Origin: Chytriomyces cf. hyalinus JEL632
Lineage: Eukaryota > Chytridiomycota > Chytridiomycetes > Chytridiales > Chytriomycetaceae
DNA: 64,000 nucleotides
Assembly (NCBI GenBank): GCA_025435555.1
Contig: JAIWWG010000120.1
Location: 20,063-84,062, forward strand
Direction of reading: 5' to 3'
Under the pieces are notes generated by a model. That model did not search any database, had not been told where the DNA came from, and saw only the letters and a program-made list of their open reading frames with translations. Positions 33,653 to 44,834 of this stretch are shown here, one piece after another (within the stretch, counting starts at the first letter, position 1; every line of letters begins with the position of its first letter). The translations under genes and the position numbers were made by a program.

Positions 33653-34642
33653 TCAAGCAGAAAGCATCTCGAGAATTGTGAGTACAGCTGTAGTTGTCAA
33701 CAATGCGGATAAACGCGTAGCACTGGAACGGAGAATATTTGATCCATTGATTGCAGCCTTCGCAGGCGGGACATACATTGGCGCGAAAGAAGACAACGCC
33801 GCTTGTTTGGCCACTGGAATGAAGACGGGTGTGGCTACGGGTGTAACTCGTGCAGCTTGGGTCTTGGCTGCATTTGCCGCAGGCGTTGCCGGTTTCAGCG
33901 GGCTAGGTGCTCCATACACAGGCTTGATAGGTTCATTTACTGGTATGATGGGTGCTGGAGAGTCGTAGATGGACTTGCACGCTTTTGGCTGCTGCTCCAT
34001 ACATTTTGCATCAGTGATGGATCCAAACGCCGCGATTCCATTCGTCGGAATCTGCACCGCAAACTTGCCAAACCCTTTCTCCGTGACACAAATCCCACGG
34101 ATTTCAACAAAGTCTCCATGGATGCCGCAGTCGGGAACTCGCCACGTAAACGGCGCCGATTCAGACTTGCAAAACGCTTCATCGTCCAACGTCTTTTCAT
34201 GCACAATTGTTTCGCCGCACATGTTGTACGGGTAATGCATCATATTGAGTCCAGGGTTCGTGATGGTTCCAATGCGACGAGGGCCGTTATAGTTTGGCGG
34301 GTAATCTTGCGCCCACACAAGCAGACCCAGGAGACCTTCACCGTTTTTGGTTTTTACGACGAAACTGTTGGTTCTTTTCATGCTCGATCCTACTTCGAAT
34401 GCAGCGGTGCATAGGTCCTGTGAATCGTACGGTGCGGATTTTACTTGGTGGTAGCCTGCCACTTTGGCCCTTGAGTCGGCCTCTTGGAGCATGGGGAGAA
34501 CCTGGGCAAGTGAATTCGGCGCGCCTTTGGCCAGGGCATTGAGATCGCAGAGGTAGGACGGCAGCAATGTCCCGTTTGTGAATGCAGATGTGGATGCAAT
34601 GAGTTGGAATGCCAGGGCCGTGAATGCAATGCTTGCGAACAT
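33653..34642 (-). CDS. Secreted, probably GPI-anchored cell-surface protein
   Basis: 329 residues from the ATG at 34640-34642, chosen because MFASIAFTALAFQLIAS is a good signal peptide; the frame is open 30 codons further upstream. A Cys-containing globular domain of about 210 residues follows (YLCDLNALAKG, QDYPPNYNGPRRIGT, NMCGETIVHEKTLDDEAFC, VPDCGIHGDFVEIRGICVTEKG, KCMEQQPKACKS). Then comes a Pro/Ala-rich stretch and a C-terminal hydrophobic tail (LSALLTTTAVLTILEML) after a small-residue site (INGSNI), which fits a GPI signal. The domain looks like a fungal extracellular family but I cannot name it. Confidence 0.75.
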   Translation of the reverse strand: MFASIAFTALAFQLIASTSAFTNGTLLPSYLCDLNALAKGAPNSLAQVLPMLQEADSRAKVAGYHQVKSAPYDSQDLCTAAFEVGSSMKRTNSFVVKTKNGEGLLGLLVWAQDYPPNYNGPRRIGTITNPGLNMMHYPYNMCGETIVHEKTLDDEAFCKSESAPFTWRVPDCGIHGDFVEIRGICVTEKGFGKFAVQIPTNGIAAFGSITDAKCMEQQPKACKSIYDSPAPIIPVNEPIKPVYGAPSPLKPATPAANAAKTQAARVTPVATPVFIPVAKQAALSSFAPMYVPPAKAAINGSNILRSSATRLSALLTTTAVLTILEMLSA

Positions 34643-35055
34643 GCTCAAAAATGGGAAAGATGAAATGTTTGTCAAGATTCTGGGGAAATGGAAAAAGTAG
34701 TGGGTGGTAACGATGATGTTTCGCAATTTCATTTCAAAAAATAATCATTTCCAAGTTTTGGTTGTTTGAGCGCTGCTGTTTTGGGAGCTCTGGCGCAGTA
34801 TCTGAAGAAGCTTTATGGACACATTCCTGCCTGCGCGTGTTGAATGTTGGTGTTGGGATGCTGTATGGATGTGGATGTGGGTGGGGCGTGAAGTGTGGGG
34901 TCATTGCCTTACACTCAAAATTTCATCAATTACTACTGCAAATAATGAGCAATAACACAGTCAATAATTTGACAGTTTCATCAATGAATGGACGCTGGGT
35001 ACGTCCAGGTTTCCATGTTCAAAAGAAACAAGCGCTCTATTTCATCCAAAAGTGT
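34643..35055. other. Intergenic region
   Basis: About 410 bases between two minus-strand genes, likely containing the promoter of the secreted protein and the 3' end of the CNBD gene. No other feature is seen. Confidence 0.4.
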
Positions 35056-38000
35056 TCAATGCCATAAATCAACCGTCTGCTCAACATGATCCCCAACGAC
35101 ACTCCCATACCGAATCCTACAATCCACTTTCGCTTCTTTTGCCAACGTGTCCATCATCTGCCGCTTTTTGCGCTGCCACAACTTTCTCTCCAATGTCGCA
35201 TTGTATATCTCCATCACCTCACTATCCACAAGGTCCAACAAACTCGGCCGCTCGCCCAAATCCCTTAATTCAAGTTTCGCCGCAGTAGCAATGCAACAAG
35301 CGAGAACAACGCCGCCTTTACAAAATTTGGGTTTTAAATGCGCCGGTTTCACGATCGCGTTCATGGTTGGCCGTTTGGTTGGGTTCAATGTGTCACTCGT
35401 GACGACCGAATTTTTGATTTGCAAGAACGCGCTTTGCGGTTTGATTGGGTTGATGGAGGTGGCAAGCGCTGCGGCGGCGCCAGAGGTTGGTACAGCCGCG
35501 GAAGCTACAATCGAATCAAAATCTTCGTACACCCAATCCTGCGTCTCCAATTTCGCAAAATTGTATCCATCCCGAAAATCCATAAACAACCCGCTGCTCG
35601 ATTTTGCTTGTACCTCGATCTGCTTTTGCTTAATGAAATCAGCGTCCAACGTCGTGTTTGAATCTGCATCCCAAGGTACGTCAGGAAACACGAGCTCATC
35701 GGGTGGTTTTTTGCTTTGCTCGTGTTGCCAGCGATCAAGGGCTTCTTTTTGCTGTTCAAGGTATATTTTGTGTGGGTCCACGGAATTTATGGAACGCGCA
35801 GATTGCAGAAGAAGGATTTCAGCTTGTGAGGCGGCTTTGATGGTGAAGCGGGAAGAAATGTCGCCTTCCACATGGTTTTCGTGGGCAGCGTAAATGAAGC
35901 CCTCAGAACACAGAATTGAATTGGGGCCCATGATTCCAACCTATCAAACAACGCAGAACTCTCAATTTGCTCACCACAACAAAATAAAAAAAATGGGCAT
36001 TTAGCAACAAAAACTCACCTTAACATCCACCATTTTATCCTTAATGCGAATCCTTTTATACAAACACACTGCCCCCTCCTTTACAAAATACAACTCCTTA
36101 CACGGCTGCCCTTGCTCAATAATCACTTCCCCCTTCTCAGCAGTCTTGAACCACATGATTGCCGCAATCGCAAGCAACGCTTCACGTTTCCAGTGTGCAA
36201 ACACGGAAACGTGTTTCAAGAGCGTTGCCATTTCTTCCACGTTTCGGCGGTGCGAGATTTTGATGATTTTGTTGTAGTCTTCTTTTTGGATTTCAATGAT
36301 TTCGCATGCGGTGACGGCGGCGATGCTGGCGGAGCGGATGGCGTCTTTTAGGAGACCGTTTTCGCCGAATCCGTAGCTGGTTTTTTTTTTTTCCTTTTTT
36401 TAGCCAAGGAGGATTTGGGAAGATGTGTAAACAGGGATTTTTTTTACCCAGCATGCAGACTCCTCATTTTCATGCCAGTTTCCAAATCACCAGTATAACT
36501 TTTGAGTACGTCCACAACACCCGACAGGATGATATGCCATGCGACAGAGACGTCATCTATCAAAAAATAAAATAAATAAATAAAAAACCAAAGAACCACA
36601 CGCTGTGCATACATTGCCGAAATATCACGGCGCCTTTCGGATATTCGAAAAACTTGATTCCTGTGCAGCAGATTTCTTTGACAACGTAGTCGCTCAGTTT
36701 GGCAAAGGCAGCCATGGATCGAAAGAATTTAAAGAGAACCTGGAATCGGGCATAACATGTGACAACAAAGGCATTTAGCATACCCCAACAGAATCTCAAC
36801 ACTCACGCGCAGAACAAACCTGCCGCTCATTCTCGGTCCGCTCCCACCCAGTCTTTTCAAAAATCAAAGAGATTTCACTGCGAAACAACGGCCACCACGC
36901 AGTAGAAGCCACACCACTACTCAAAATCTCCGAAGGTCTCTTTAAAGGAACGCTTCTCATTGAATGCCTCCGATTATACACTGACTGACGCCGCGTCATT
37001 TCACTAGGCCTGATGGCTTCCATGGACGGAGACTTGAACGCGACAGATTTCCTATGATGATGTGTACCGATTTCTTCGTTGGAACGGTTGACAATGATGG
37101 GACGTATAACGACGGATTGAAAGCTCTTGCGCGACGCGCGTCGTGCTTGTAGATCAATGGTGGGTGAGATGCCAGCAATATCGGCACCGTTACTGCTCAA
37201 GCGTCTTGAAGATTGTAGTTGGATGAAGGAGGCAATGAATTCGCTGGCTGTAAAGTGAGTTTCTTGGTCTTCGTTTGTGTTGGGTTTTTCAAAGAGTTTG
37301 TTTTCCTTTTCGCGGATCTTGTGTGCGAAAAAAAAAAAAAAGAGTTTTTGAATTGTGGTTGAATGATTTCTGGATGTTTTTGGGTAGTTGGGGCGGGGGT
37401 TGTTACCCAGTCGGCGAGTCCTTTTGAGTCTGGTGTGACAATATCACGTCGAAAGTCCAGGTGGTCCTTTCCATTCTTTGCCTGTGAAATCATTTGATGA
37501 GTACACCACCTCTCACAAGGCTCCACAGCAAGGGTAAAGGTTACCTGGTTATGCGCATGCCTCAGAATCTGGCGCACGCGTTGAATCTCCTCCAAAGTGG
37601 CTCCATCTCCACGCCGCTCATTCTTCAATAAGAGCTGAATCCCAGGCGACAAACTCGTCTTTTTAGTCTGCGCCGCTTCAGCCCTTCGAATCTGCCATCC
37701 TTTGCTGCGAATGTCGGACGGCGGGATGGGTTTTGGCGCGCTCAACTCTTCCACCAACTTTTTCATTTCACTCTTTTCCTTCCTGGATATCCCAAACAAT
37801 CCAAGAAGCGATCGATTCAGATTTGCATTTGATACAGCGCGAGCTTCAGGCCGCGGTTTGCGACTTTCGCGAGCCTGGGTAGCTTCCAAATCCTGCCCAT
37901 CCTTCCAACTCTGCCTATCAAAACAACCTTGCACAATCCACATGAACACTGTATGCAAGTACTCGAGTTTATCGTGCATATCTTCAATCTTGTTGAGCTG

Positions 38001-38624
38001 CCGATTCGCACACGTGGATCTACGCGGCCATCCAGAGGTATGGTCCAAATCGTTTCGTTCAATGAAATCGCGCGTTTGCAGAAACAGACGGTCGACTTGT
38101 ACGTTGATGGAGTGCTGCGTTGCTTTCGTTTGGTTGAATTGGGTTTCGTATTGTGGCTTGGTTGGCGACTCTCTGTTGAGCAAGGTGCGCACAACGGCAG
38201 TCTGCTTCGCCATGAACCCTGCTTCACCTGGAAGCGCGCATTTGAGAAACGGATCTTGCGCGACTTCATGTTTATGATGATTGAAATGCCCGCCGCAATC
38301 GTTTTCAACTGCCCGGAGGACGGGGAAATGGAGAAAGTTTTCAATGTGTTTGTTTGACTGGGGTGCAGCGTTGAAAGGTTCGTAGAGACTGTTTGTGACA
38401 GTGTACGCGGCGTGGTGGAGTGGGTCTTTTTTCTTTTTGTTGGGGATTTGTGTGAGTGGGCGGTAGTTTGTTGTTGCTTGTGTTATGGATGGTGGCGACA
38501 GCGGCTGTTGCGACTTTGCTGGGGCTGAGATGAGCCGGCGCACTGAAAGCGGAAGGTTCCGAGTGTCCGATACGCGTGAGGAGTCTGCACGCACAGTTGG
38601 GATCGTGTACGTGTCAAGGGGCAT
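35056..38624 (-). CDS. Tandem cyclic nucleotide-binding domain protein (CNBD2-like)
   Basis: Seven exons on the minus strand: 37545-38624, 37407-37481, 36820-37317, 36613-36739, 36448-36556, 36019-36376, 35056-35940. Total 3132 bases, 1043 residues. The N-terminal half is low-complexity and basic with helices. The first CNBD spans exons 4-6 (LSDYVVKEICCTGIKFFEYPKGAVIF ending in the cap YGFGENGLLKDAIRSASIAA). A second CNBD follows directly (MATLLKHVSVFAHWKREAL, KGEVIIEQGQPCKELYFVKEGAV). The C-terminus has coiled regions. There are no membrane or kinase segments. Architecture resembles CNBD2, a sperm-flagellum-associated protein in mammals; a zoospore role is inference. The start is the first Met of the frame after an upstream in-frame open stretch. 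Confidence 0.78.
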
Positions 38625-38881
38625 TCGTTGGGAAATCTTAAAAGATTTACAAAAATGAGAATCCCAAATGCAACCCCGTGTCAGCCTCATTGATGGAAAA
38701 AACAAAAGACTGCTATACTGGTTTGGGTGCGTCATAATTTTGAAATTTAACGAACAACCGTCAGTGAGGGAAATCATAAAGTCGAAAAACAACTCAGCGT
38801 TTAAAGCCGTTGGAACCTTTGAAAGATGTGCTACAAAAGAAAAGTTGAGCAATATTGCGTAACAGCTTGCCTTTTCTTGCG

Positions 38882-39328
38882 CTACCCTGCGACCAAGTCC
38901 CTGGCATTCACTCCATCCATGCTTTGACCCAAACATTGCTTCACTTTGGCCCTGTATTTCTTAAACGCGTGGTATTCATACTCTTCAACCAACGCATGAC
39001 CCGCAATGTGCACGGAAGCTTTGGGCGGGATCTTCAACGGTATGCCACAACGCGACGCACTTGCTGTCAGAAAATACATTTGCGTACACTTCCTCACATT
39101 GGTGCATGGACAGCTTTTAAGGAACAGCTTGGGAGTTTATGGGAACGTTGGGAGCAGAATTAACGCGTGTTTGTGTGGTAGTAGTGGTAGAGGCCGTGGT
39201 TGAAGTGTCAGTAGAGGTGGTGGTTGTGAGGGTACGGCCTCGTTTGTAATGTAGTTGAGAGGGAAGGAAGCCGCTATCTGAAGTACGAAGAACTGGAGTA
39301 CGAGTGAAGGGATGCGGAGGAACCTCAT
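38882..39328 (-). pseudogene. Secreted family protein, copy G (lacks Cys-rich region, frameshift and stop)
   Basis: Minus strand. ATG at 39326-39328 starts a leader MRFLRIPSLVLQFFVLQ and the marker SFPLNYITNE. The Cys-rich ectodomain is missing. The Thr linker (TTTTSTDTSTTASTTTTT) and the start of the C-terminal domain (TRVNSAPNVPINSQAVP) follow in another frame, with TAA where other copies have Lys. Later parts shift again, ending ALVEEYEYHAFKKYRAKVKQ and CLGQSMDGVNARD near 38885. A clear internally deleted pseudogene, oriented opposite to the 2-11 kb cluster. Confidence 0.75.
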
Positions 39329-39371
39329 TGGAGTTGTGGATTTGTGTATTTGCTTGTGGGCGAAAATAAAT

Positions 39372-39411
39372 GTTTTTTTTTTTTTTTTTTTTTTTTTTTT
39401 TGGAATTGTCA
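39372..39411. repeat. Poly(T) tract of about 40 bases
   Basis: An uninterrupted run of T (poly-A on the strand of copy G) between the shared motif TTGACAATTCC and the copy G leader. Copy F has a shorter A-run just before the same motif. Confidence 0.95.
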
Positions 39412-39729
39412 AGTTTGGCCAGGAGCGACGATCGCCAAGGCGATCAATCAGCTTTCGTGAATAGAATATTGAGACGGTGCGCTCAAAAGGAACTTGATGC
39501 TTTACAGGATATTCCTTCGATCAAGAACAGCTGTGGAAACGATGGCCAGTGGAATCCGCCTGAACTCACGTGTACCAATGTTGGAAGCATCAAGCACACA
39601 GACGACTTCTGAGACTCGAGTTTCGTAAACTAAAAATGTCGTGAAACAAACAGACTGGGGAACATGGAGATTTACATCCAATAAAAAAAACAAATAAGCT
39701 CAAATTGCGTTGCACAACTGAAGAAATAA

Positions 39730-40405
39730 ATGCGAGCCAGCTTCTCACTCGCAATGCCACGGGTCGTGCTGACCCACCCACCCACTGCGAGCGACGACAG
39801 CAACATGGCACAGCTGTTTGCCTGTGACTCCTTCCTGCGCAACCTGCCCTTCCTCTGCGGGAGCCCTTCCCCGCAGGAGATGGCGTCCATACGTGAGCGA
39901 GAAGTGCTGGACGACAGCATCGTTGCGTTCAGGTGTGTTCACCTTGTTTCGCTTGTATCGAGCCACTTCACACTTGACAAATGTATCAAGGGTTCACGAG
40001 GTCCACTCCGGCCACTTTGTCGGGACCGCGAAAATCCGGCGCATCTGCGATTACAACGACACGTGGGAAGTCGGGCTGGGAGTTGCTGGCGACAAGCAGG
40101 GTCGAGGATACTGCTCCGAAATCCTGTTCCCGCTCATTGAAATGGGGTTCAAGCCTGTCGCAGAAGGTGGACTGGGCGCAAACAGGATTTCATTCACGAC
40201 TGGTGTCGACAATCTGGGCATGTGTCGGTGGCTGGAGGCATCGCTTGGAGCCAGGAGGGAAGGTGTGTTGAAGGAGGCTTGGAAGAGCGCCCACAGCGAC
40301 AGCAAGCACGACGTGGCAATCTACGCCATCCTGCGGAGGGAGTGGGAGGCTGATGGCAAGCAGAGACTATCTGCGAAGGTCTCTTCGTATCGTGTGCTGG
40401 AGTAG
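39730..40405 (+). CDS. GNAT-family N-acetyltransferase
   Basis: Two exons: 39730-39932 and 39991-40405; AG|G joins to R-V-H and gives 205 residues. GNAT features are a strand pair around HFVGTAKIRRICDYNDTWEVGLGV, the acetyl-CoA loop in GDKQGRGYCSEIL followed by a helix (PLIEMGF), and NRISFTTGVDNLGMCRWLEASLG, which matches the late N.. S..xLeK segment of RimJ/RimL-type enzymes. In-frame ATGs at 39730, 39754 and 39802 are all possible starts. This stretch is GC-richer than its neighbours. Substrate unknown. Confidence 0.8.
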
Positions 40406-40586
40406 TCTCACTTTCTCTGTCTTCTCTGTCTCACTTCCTCCATCTTGATTCTCACCTTCCTCTGTCCATCTTCCCGCCTAATTCCCCATTGTCTATACCA
40501 TCCCTTCCAGTAACGCGAAATACAGTATTTACCATACTCTCGGTCACACACTTTTACTTTGTTCATGAAAAAGATAGAAAAAAAAC

Positions 40587-41958
40587 ATGCTCTCGATCCG
40601 CCGTTCCGTGAAAAACTTCACCCAAGGCTACAGCGACACTGAGCTGCGAGTACGGTGAGTCTGTGTCATCGACACCCAGTAAGGATACCATTGCTGAATG
40701 CGCCCCCATGTCCCCCTTCCCCCTTGCAGATCCGCCACCGCCAACAACGCCGTTGAGTTGTCTTTCAAATCCATTACACCTCCTCCTCCAGTCTTTCTCA
40801 TCGAATTTCATCGAAAAATAGAGTATCCCTTCAGATTCCGAGCTTTCAACTCTGGCTGCACGGACCCACGAACTGTTAGTCCCCCTCTTTTTTTTTTCCA
40901 TCGGAGGTGTTGAAAACATCTTCTACCAACTCGGTAGCAATGACTTTCGCGAAATCATGCGGATAATCGAAAAGCGCCTGAACGACATTCCCAAGAACTG
41001 GAGGCACGTCGAAAAGGTACGTTTTCGAAATGGGGGGGGGGGGGGGGAGAAGGAGTGATGAATATGCTGAACGGGCAAAAACCAAAAAAGGCACTTTCCG
41101 TACTCGACCATCTTCTTCTCGCAGGATCGAAAATGGTGTTCATCGTCGCAAAGCACAACATTGGCGACATTAAACAGCTTCAGCAAAAGGAGTTTAGAGA
41201 CGCTTCGGGGGACCACAGCCGTCTCAGTTGAGTGCGGTCGGCAACTGCGTCGACGTGAAATCACTATTCCCTGTCCTTATACATCTCGACTTTTTTTTTT
41301 TTATTTCACATCAGTTCATCAGTTAAGCGCAAACATTGTCGCATATCTCAACGATGAAGAAAGACTCAACGAAATCCGGCTCATGCGTGAGCGCAACCTT
41401 CGAAAAGACTGGTTCAACATTCCTTCCGACGATACGCAATCGCAACATGCGCAATCCATCTGCACCACCAACCAGAACGAACCCAAAGACTCGGCCCTCT
41501 TTGCCTCGGCGTTCGAAGGCCTACCACCGTCCCAAAACCCCGACAAGGACGCTATGAACCCGTTCTCTGACTTTGCCGCGGCTCATTACACAAACTCGGT
41601 GCTCCCGTTGAACAGACTGCCGTTGTATTCTCCGAGTCCAGTTGTCTCCAAACAACAGCAGCAACAACAACAGCAACAGATTCAGAAACCGGATGCGGTG
41701 GTGCCATCAGTGAATCCTCTGATTGTTGCGAGTTTGGACTCGCAATCTCGACAGCTGCCACAACCACCCGCAGAAGCCTTCTACACGGCCGTTTACGAAT
41801 ATAAAGTAAAGGGACCTAGCGACTTGGCGTTAAAAACTGGGGATCGTGTGCAGGTGTTGGTCCGAGGGGCGGACGGATGGTGGCGCGGCAGATGCAGTGA
41901 CGGCAGAGAGGGCGTGTTTCCTTCAAACTATGTCATTTCTGAAATCAAGAGCGCTTAA
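40587..41958 (+). CDS. ENTH-domain epsin-like protein with C-terminal SH3 domain
   Basis: Six exons: 40587-40654, 40730-40751, 40822-40874, 40938-41016, 41091-41226, 41315-41958; 333 residues. The ENTH domain (residues 1-150) reads MLSIRRSVKNFTQGYSD, VRSATANNASIPSDSELSTL, NDFREIMRIIEKRLNDIPKN, WRHVEKALSVLDHLLLAGS and ANIVAYLNDEERL. The middle has an EH-binding NPF motif (DAMNPFSDF) and a poly-Gln run. The C-terminus is an SH3 domain (AVYEYKVKGPSDLALKTGDR, GWWRGRCSDGREGVFPSNYV). ENTH proteins bind phosphoinositides in clathrin-coated vesicle formation. Classical epsins end in clathrin/EH motifs, not SH3, so the architecture is unusual. Exon 4 start uses the AG at 40936-40937 because only that restores frame. 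Confidence 0.85.
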
Positions 41959-42918
41959 AGGTTTGAGGAATAAATGTGACAGCACTTTTCCAGAACTCCT
42001 CGGCTATAAAAGTGAGCAAGGAACACCCGAAACGAAAGAACAAATCTATTGGATCTATTGAAGCAATGAAACGAAACTTCGAACGAATAGACATGGCGGC
42101 AATCTCTTTGTATGACGGGGCGGTCTTAAAGTTGTTGAAGTTCTGAGTGCGGTTCATGAAAATAATTGAGGAGACGGACGGAAAACCTCTGAAGACGAGT
42201 GACTCAGAACAACGCGCACATCAAACTTATCTTTCATACCGCTACTCTACGCTCAAGTCCTCTGGCATGCTCGAAAGTCGACTGTAAATCAGTTTCTCAT
42301 ACTGGTAAGTATTGAGTATCATGTGAGATTCCTAAAAGCAAGCCTCCCCCGCCAAATCTCGTGCAGAATCCAACATCCATCATGATTTTAAAGGTTGTTT
42401 TATGCTAATTGCAGCAGACTCTATGGAACGAAACAAAAATGGGTGGTCTGCCATTGTCTTGCGGCACAAAGTTGCAACACAGAACTCGAATGTGTGGCTC
42501 TTGCTCGAAAACTTTGTAGTGAAAGAGTTCGTAAACTCTTTCCGATTTAAGACGGAACTCCTTCAATTACTTGCTCGTGTCTGTCAAACGCGTATTATTG
42601 TCAAGAATTAGCCAAGGTAGTTGATGGTAACTCATGAGTTTGTTCTTTGGTCTCTTTGCTCTCACCAAAACAGCACCAACAAGATTGAAACGACAGATAT
42701 CTCCTGTCACGGGCCTGGAAGCCGCACCAACGGAACAGTAGTCGTTGTCAACTCAGGAGAATAACACTCGTCAATATCTCACTTGGTTGACACTGGGAAA
42801 ATGATACCAAAAGTCGATGCAATTAAATTGGTAAAGAACAAAATCAGACAAAAATCAAAAAATAAGACTGTCGCACAAAGACCAATCGACAAACTACGGC
42901 GGTGACGAAGTACAAACC
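41959..42918. other. Intergenic region
   Basis: About 960 bases. Only frames of about 70 codons or fewer are seen (for example 42402-42611), with no recognisable motif. No RNA gene or repeat was noticed. Confidence 0.4.
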
Positions 42919-43143
42919 TCATTCATCGCGCCAGGGACGGGGGGCGGGTGGTCGTGCGATGTGTCTCACACACGAGCAGCGACCGGGCTCATTTGGAGGC
43001 ATCTGTGAAGTTAAGAGGGAGAGAAAGTAGCAAATGGACGCATTGAACCGCATTGAAATATGACTGCGCAACTTCCGCAAAAACTGGAAAGACAAAAACG
43101 CGATGAACTCGCTGCACATTGAAACATCAGAGCGATGAGACAC
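42919..43143 (-). pseudogene. Decayed N-terminal relic of the secreted family (copy H)
   Basis: On the minus strand the shared motif CGACAATTCC lies at about 43158-43168, followed by an ATG at 43141-43143. Further on, a stretch aligning at the DNA level with the family marker (TCCCTCTTAACT, then GGTCGCTGCTCGTGTGTGAG against GGTTGCGCGTGCGCGAG in copy F) is present. The protein frame is broken. It lies downstream of copy I in the same orientation, so copies are again arranged in tandem. Confidence 0.45.
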
Positions 43144-43448
43144 TCATGTCAAGTTGGAATTGTCGAGTTTTGTCCAAAGGATGACAGAAAAATACTCAGA
43201 TCGCATCTGTCAGGCAATGCCAAGACTCCTTGAGAATACCCTTCCGCGTTGGACAAATCGGCCGTACCCCATGTCACTCGAGTAGTGTTTGATTCTCTAG
43301 ATGAAAACATAGTAAATGTCCTCAAACGCGTCGTGTCAAGAGGCGTAGATTAGGGTGACGAAGCAAGTTTATTTGAAGAAGAGAAGAAAAATCTATTTTT
43401 GAAATGACGGGATTGAAAGAACTGGGAACCTGCGCGCAACAGCATTCT

Positions 43449-44561
43449 TCACGCGGCAAACCTGCGGCGAAGTCCCCTCGCGTCAACTCCACCTTTACTT
43501 TGATCCAAACACTGCTTCACTTCAGCCTTGTACTTCTTGAACGCGTGATATTCAAATTCTTCAACCAAAGCTTGTCCGGCAATGTCCCGGAAGTCCTGGG
43601 CCGGATCTTCAACAGCATCCCACAACGCGGCATACTTACTGTCTGAGAATACATCGGCTTGCGCGTACACTTCCTCGCATTGATGCTTGGAAGGCTTTTT
43701 GGGAGCAGCTTGAGAGTTTTTGGGAACGTTGGGAGCAGCATTAACGCGTGTTTGGCTCGTGGTGGCTGTGTTCGAAGCAGTTGTAGTGGTGTCAGTGGAG
43801 GTGGTGTCAGTAAAGGTGGTGGTGGTTGTTGAAGAGGACGTTAAAGTCGTTGTTTAAGTTGACGTTGCAGGGAGTCTGCAAATCAGCCCCGCGTGATACC
43901 CTTGTTTAATTTCTGGCAATAGCAAGGGCTTTCTTGATCATCAGTGCAAGGATTCACGCACGCTTTAAATGGCCCAATGGTATCAAAGTTTAAATCATCC
44001 CCTGATACAGACGAGAAACTCGATGCGCATAGTCAACGCAAAGTTCATTTGTCACTGAGCAACTTTTGCCATACTCCGACGATCCACATGTCCCAAAGTC
44101 AATCGAGCACCCAACGTCTTCTCTTGCATATGTTCCGTCTCCGGTGCATTGTATCGCATTTATCGCAGTGCACGTGAAGCCAGGTCCCAAAGTTGAGTCA
44201 TGGCACTGACATTCCCCAAAAGGGGTGCAACAACCGCCTTTTCCACATGTTGTGGATTTAGTAACGTCATTCGCAGTACATATGCACGGCATGTTTGAAG
44301 TGAGGACAGAGCCGGCTGAACAGGGTAAATCTACACAGGACATACTGATTTAGTGTCGGCGGTCGTGGAATATTCTACGTTGCAAGTATCGTACTTTTTG
44401 CAAGTGATTGTTAACGAGTAATCGTGTGCTGTGCTCACGCATGGGCAGCCAGCCTCCTGAAAACAAACATCCTTGTTTTCAATGTAGTTGTGAGGGAAAG
44501 AAGCCGCTCCTCTGAATAGCTGGAATTGAAGCAGGAGTGCAGCGATGTGGAAGGGCCTCAT
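43449..44561 (-). pseudogene. Secreted Cys-rich/Thr-rich family protein, copy I (full length, several breaks)
   Basis: Minus strand. Leader MRPFHIAALLLQFQLFRGAA is followed by SFPHNYIENKDVC and AGCPCVSTAHDYSLTITC. A short deletion near 44340 shifts frame into CVDLPCSAGSVL, CICTANDVTKSTTCGKGGC, CQCHDSTLGPGFTC. Another shift near 43998 leads to DTIGPFKACVNPC and SPCYCQKLNKG, then a TGA. A TAA interrupts the start of the Thr linker near 43858. The C-terminal domain is intact in one frame (TRVNAAPNVPKNSQAAPKKP, HQCEEVYAQADVFSDSKYAA, LWDAVEDPAQDFRDIAGQAL, KQCLDQSKGGVDARG). All parts of the family are present in order, but at least four lesions prevent one product. Upstream lies CCAAGGCGACCAATCAG (about 44609-44626), close to a motif upstream of copy G. 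Confidence 0.75.
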
Positions 44562-44608
44562 TTTATGGAGGTGTTTTTGTTTTGAGGGTGAAAATTAATG
44601 TCGGAATT

Positions 44609-44626
44609 TGTCCAAGGCGACCAATC
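44609..44626 (-). promoter_or_regulatory. CCAAT-containing upstream element of copy I
   Basis: CCAAGGCGACCAATCAG recurs as CCAAGGCGATCAATCAG at about 39435-39451, upstream of copy G. Both lie about 50-120 bases before the minus-strand ATG. The CCAAT core and shared flank suggest a conserved promoter element of the family. Confidence 0.4.
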
Positions 44627-44834
44627 AGAATTGAGACCGCGCTTCAGTGGAGAAAGTACATATTGCTTTACATAAAGCACTGAACAGAGGTATCGAAGAG
44701 AAGAGCAGGTGGTTTCTGTTTGTGTCCATCAGAATGAGGAATGCATCGGTCCTGGCAAGTTAATGAGTTTCGGAAACTGACTTTGAAAATTTCGTTCACT
44801 TCGCACGTCAACATACATACACACACAACCCACC

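Noticed and set aside
37702-38357. Overlapping plus-strand frames of 140-190 codons
   Set aside because: They are opposite exon 1 of the tandem-CNBD gene, whose frame continues coherently through seven exons; the plus frames show no motif.
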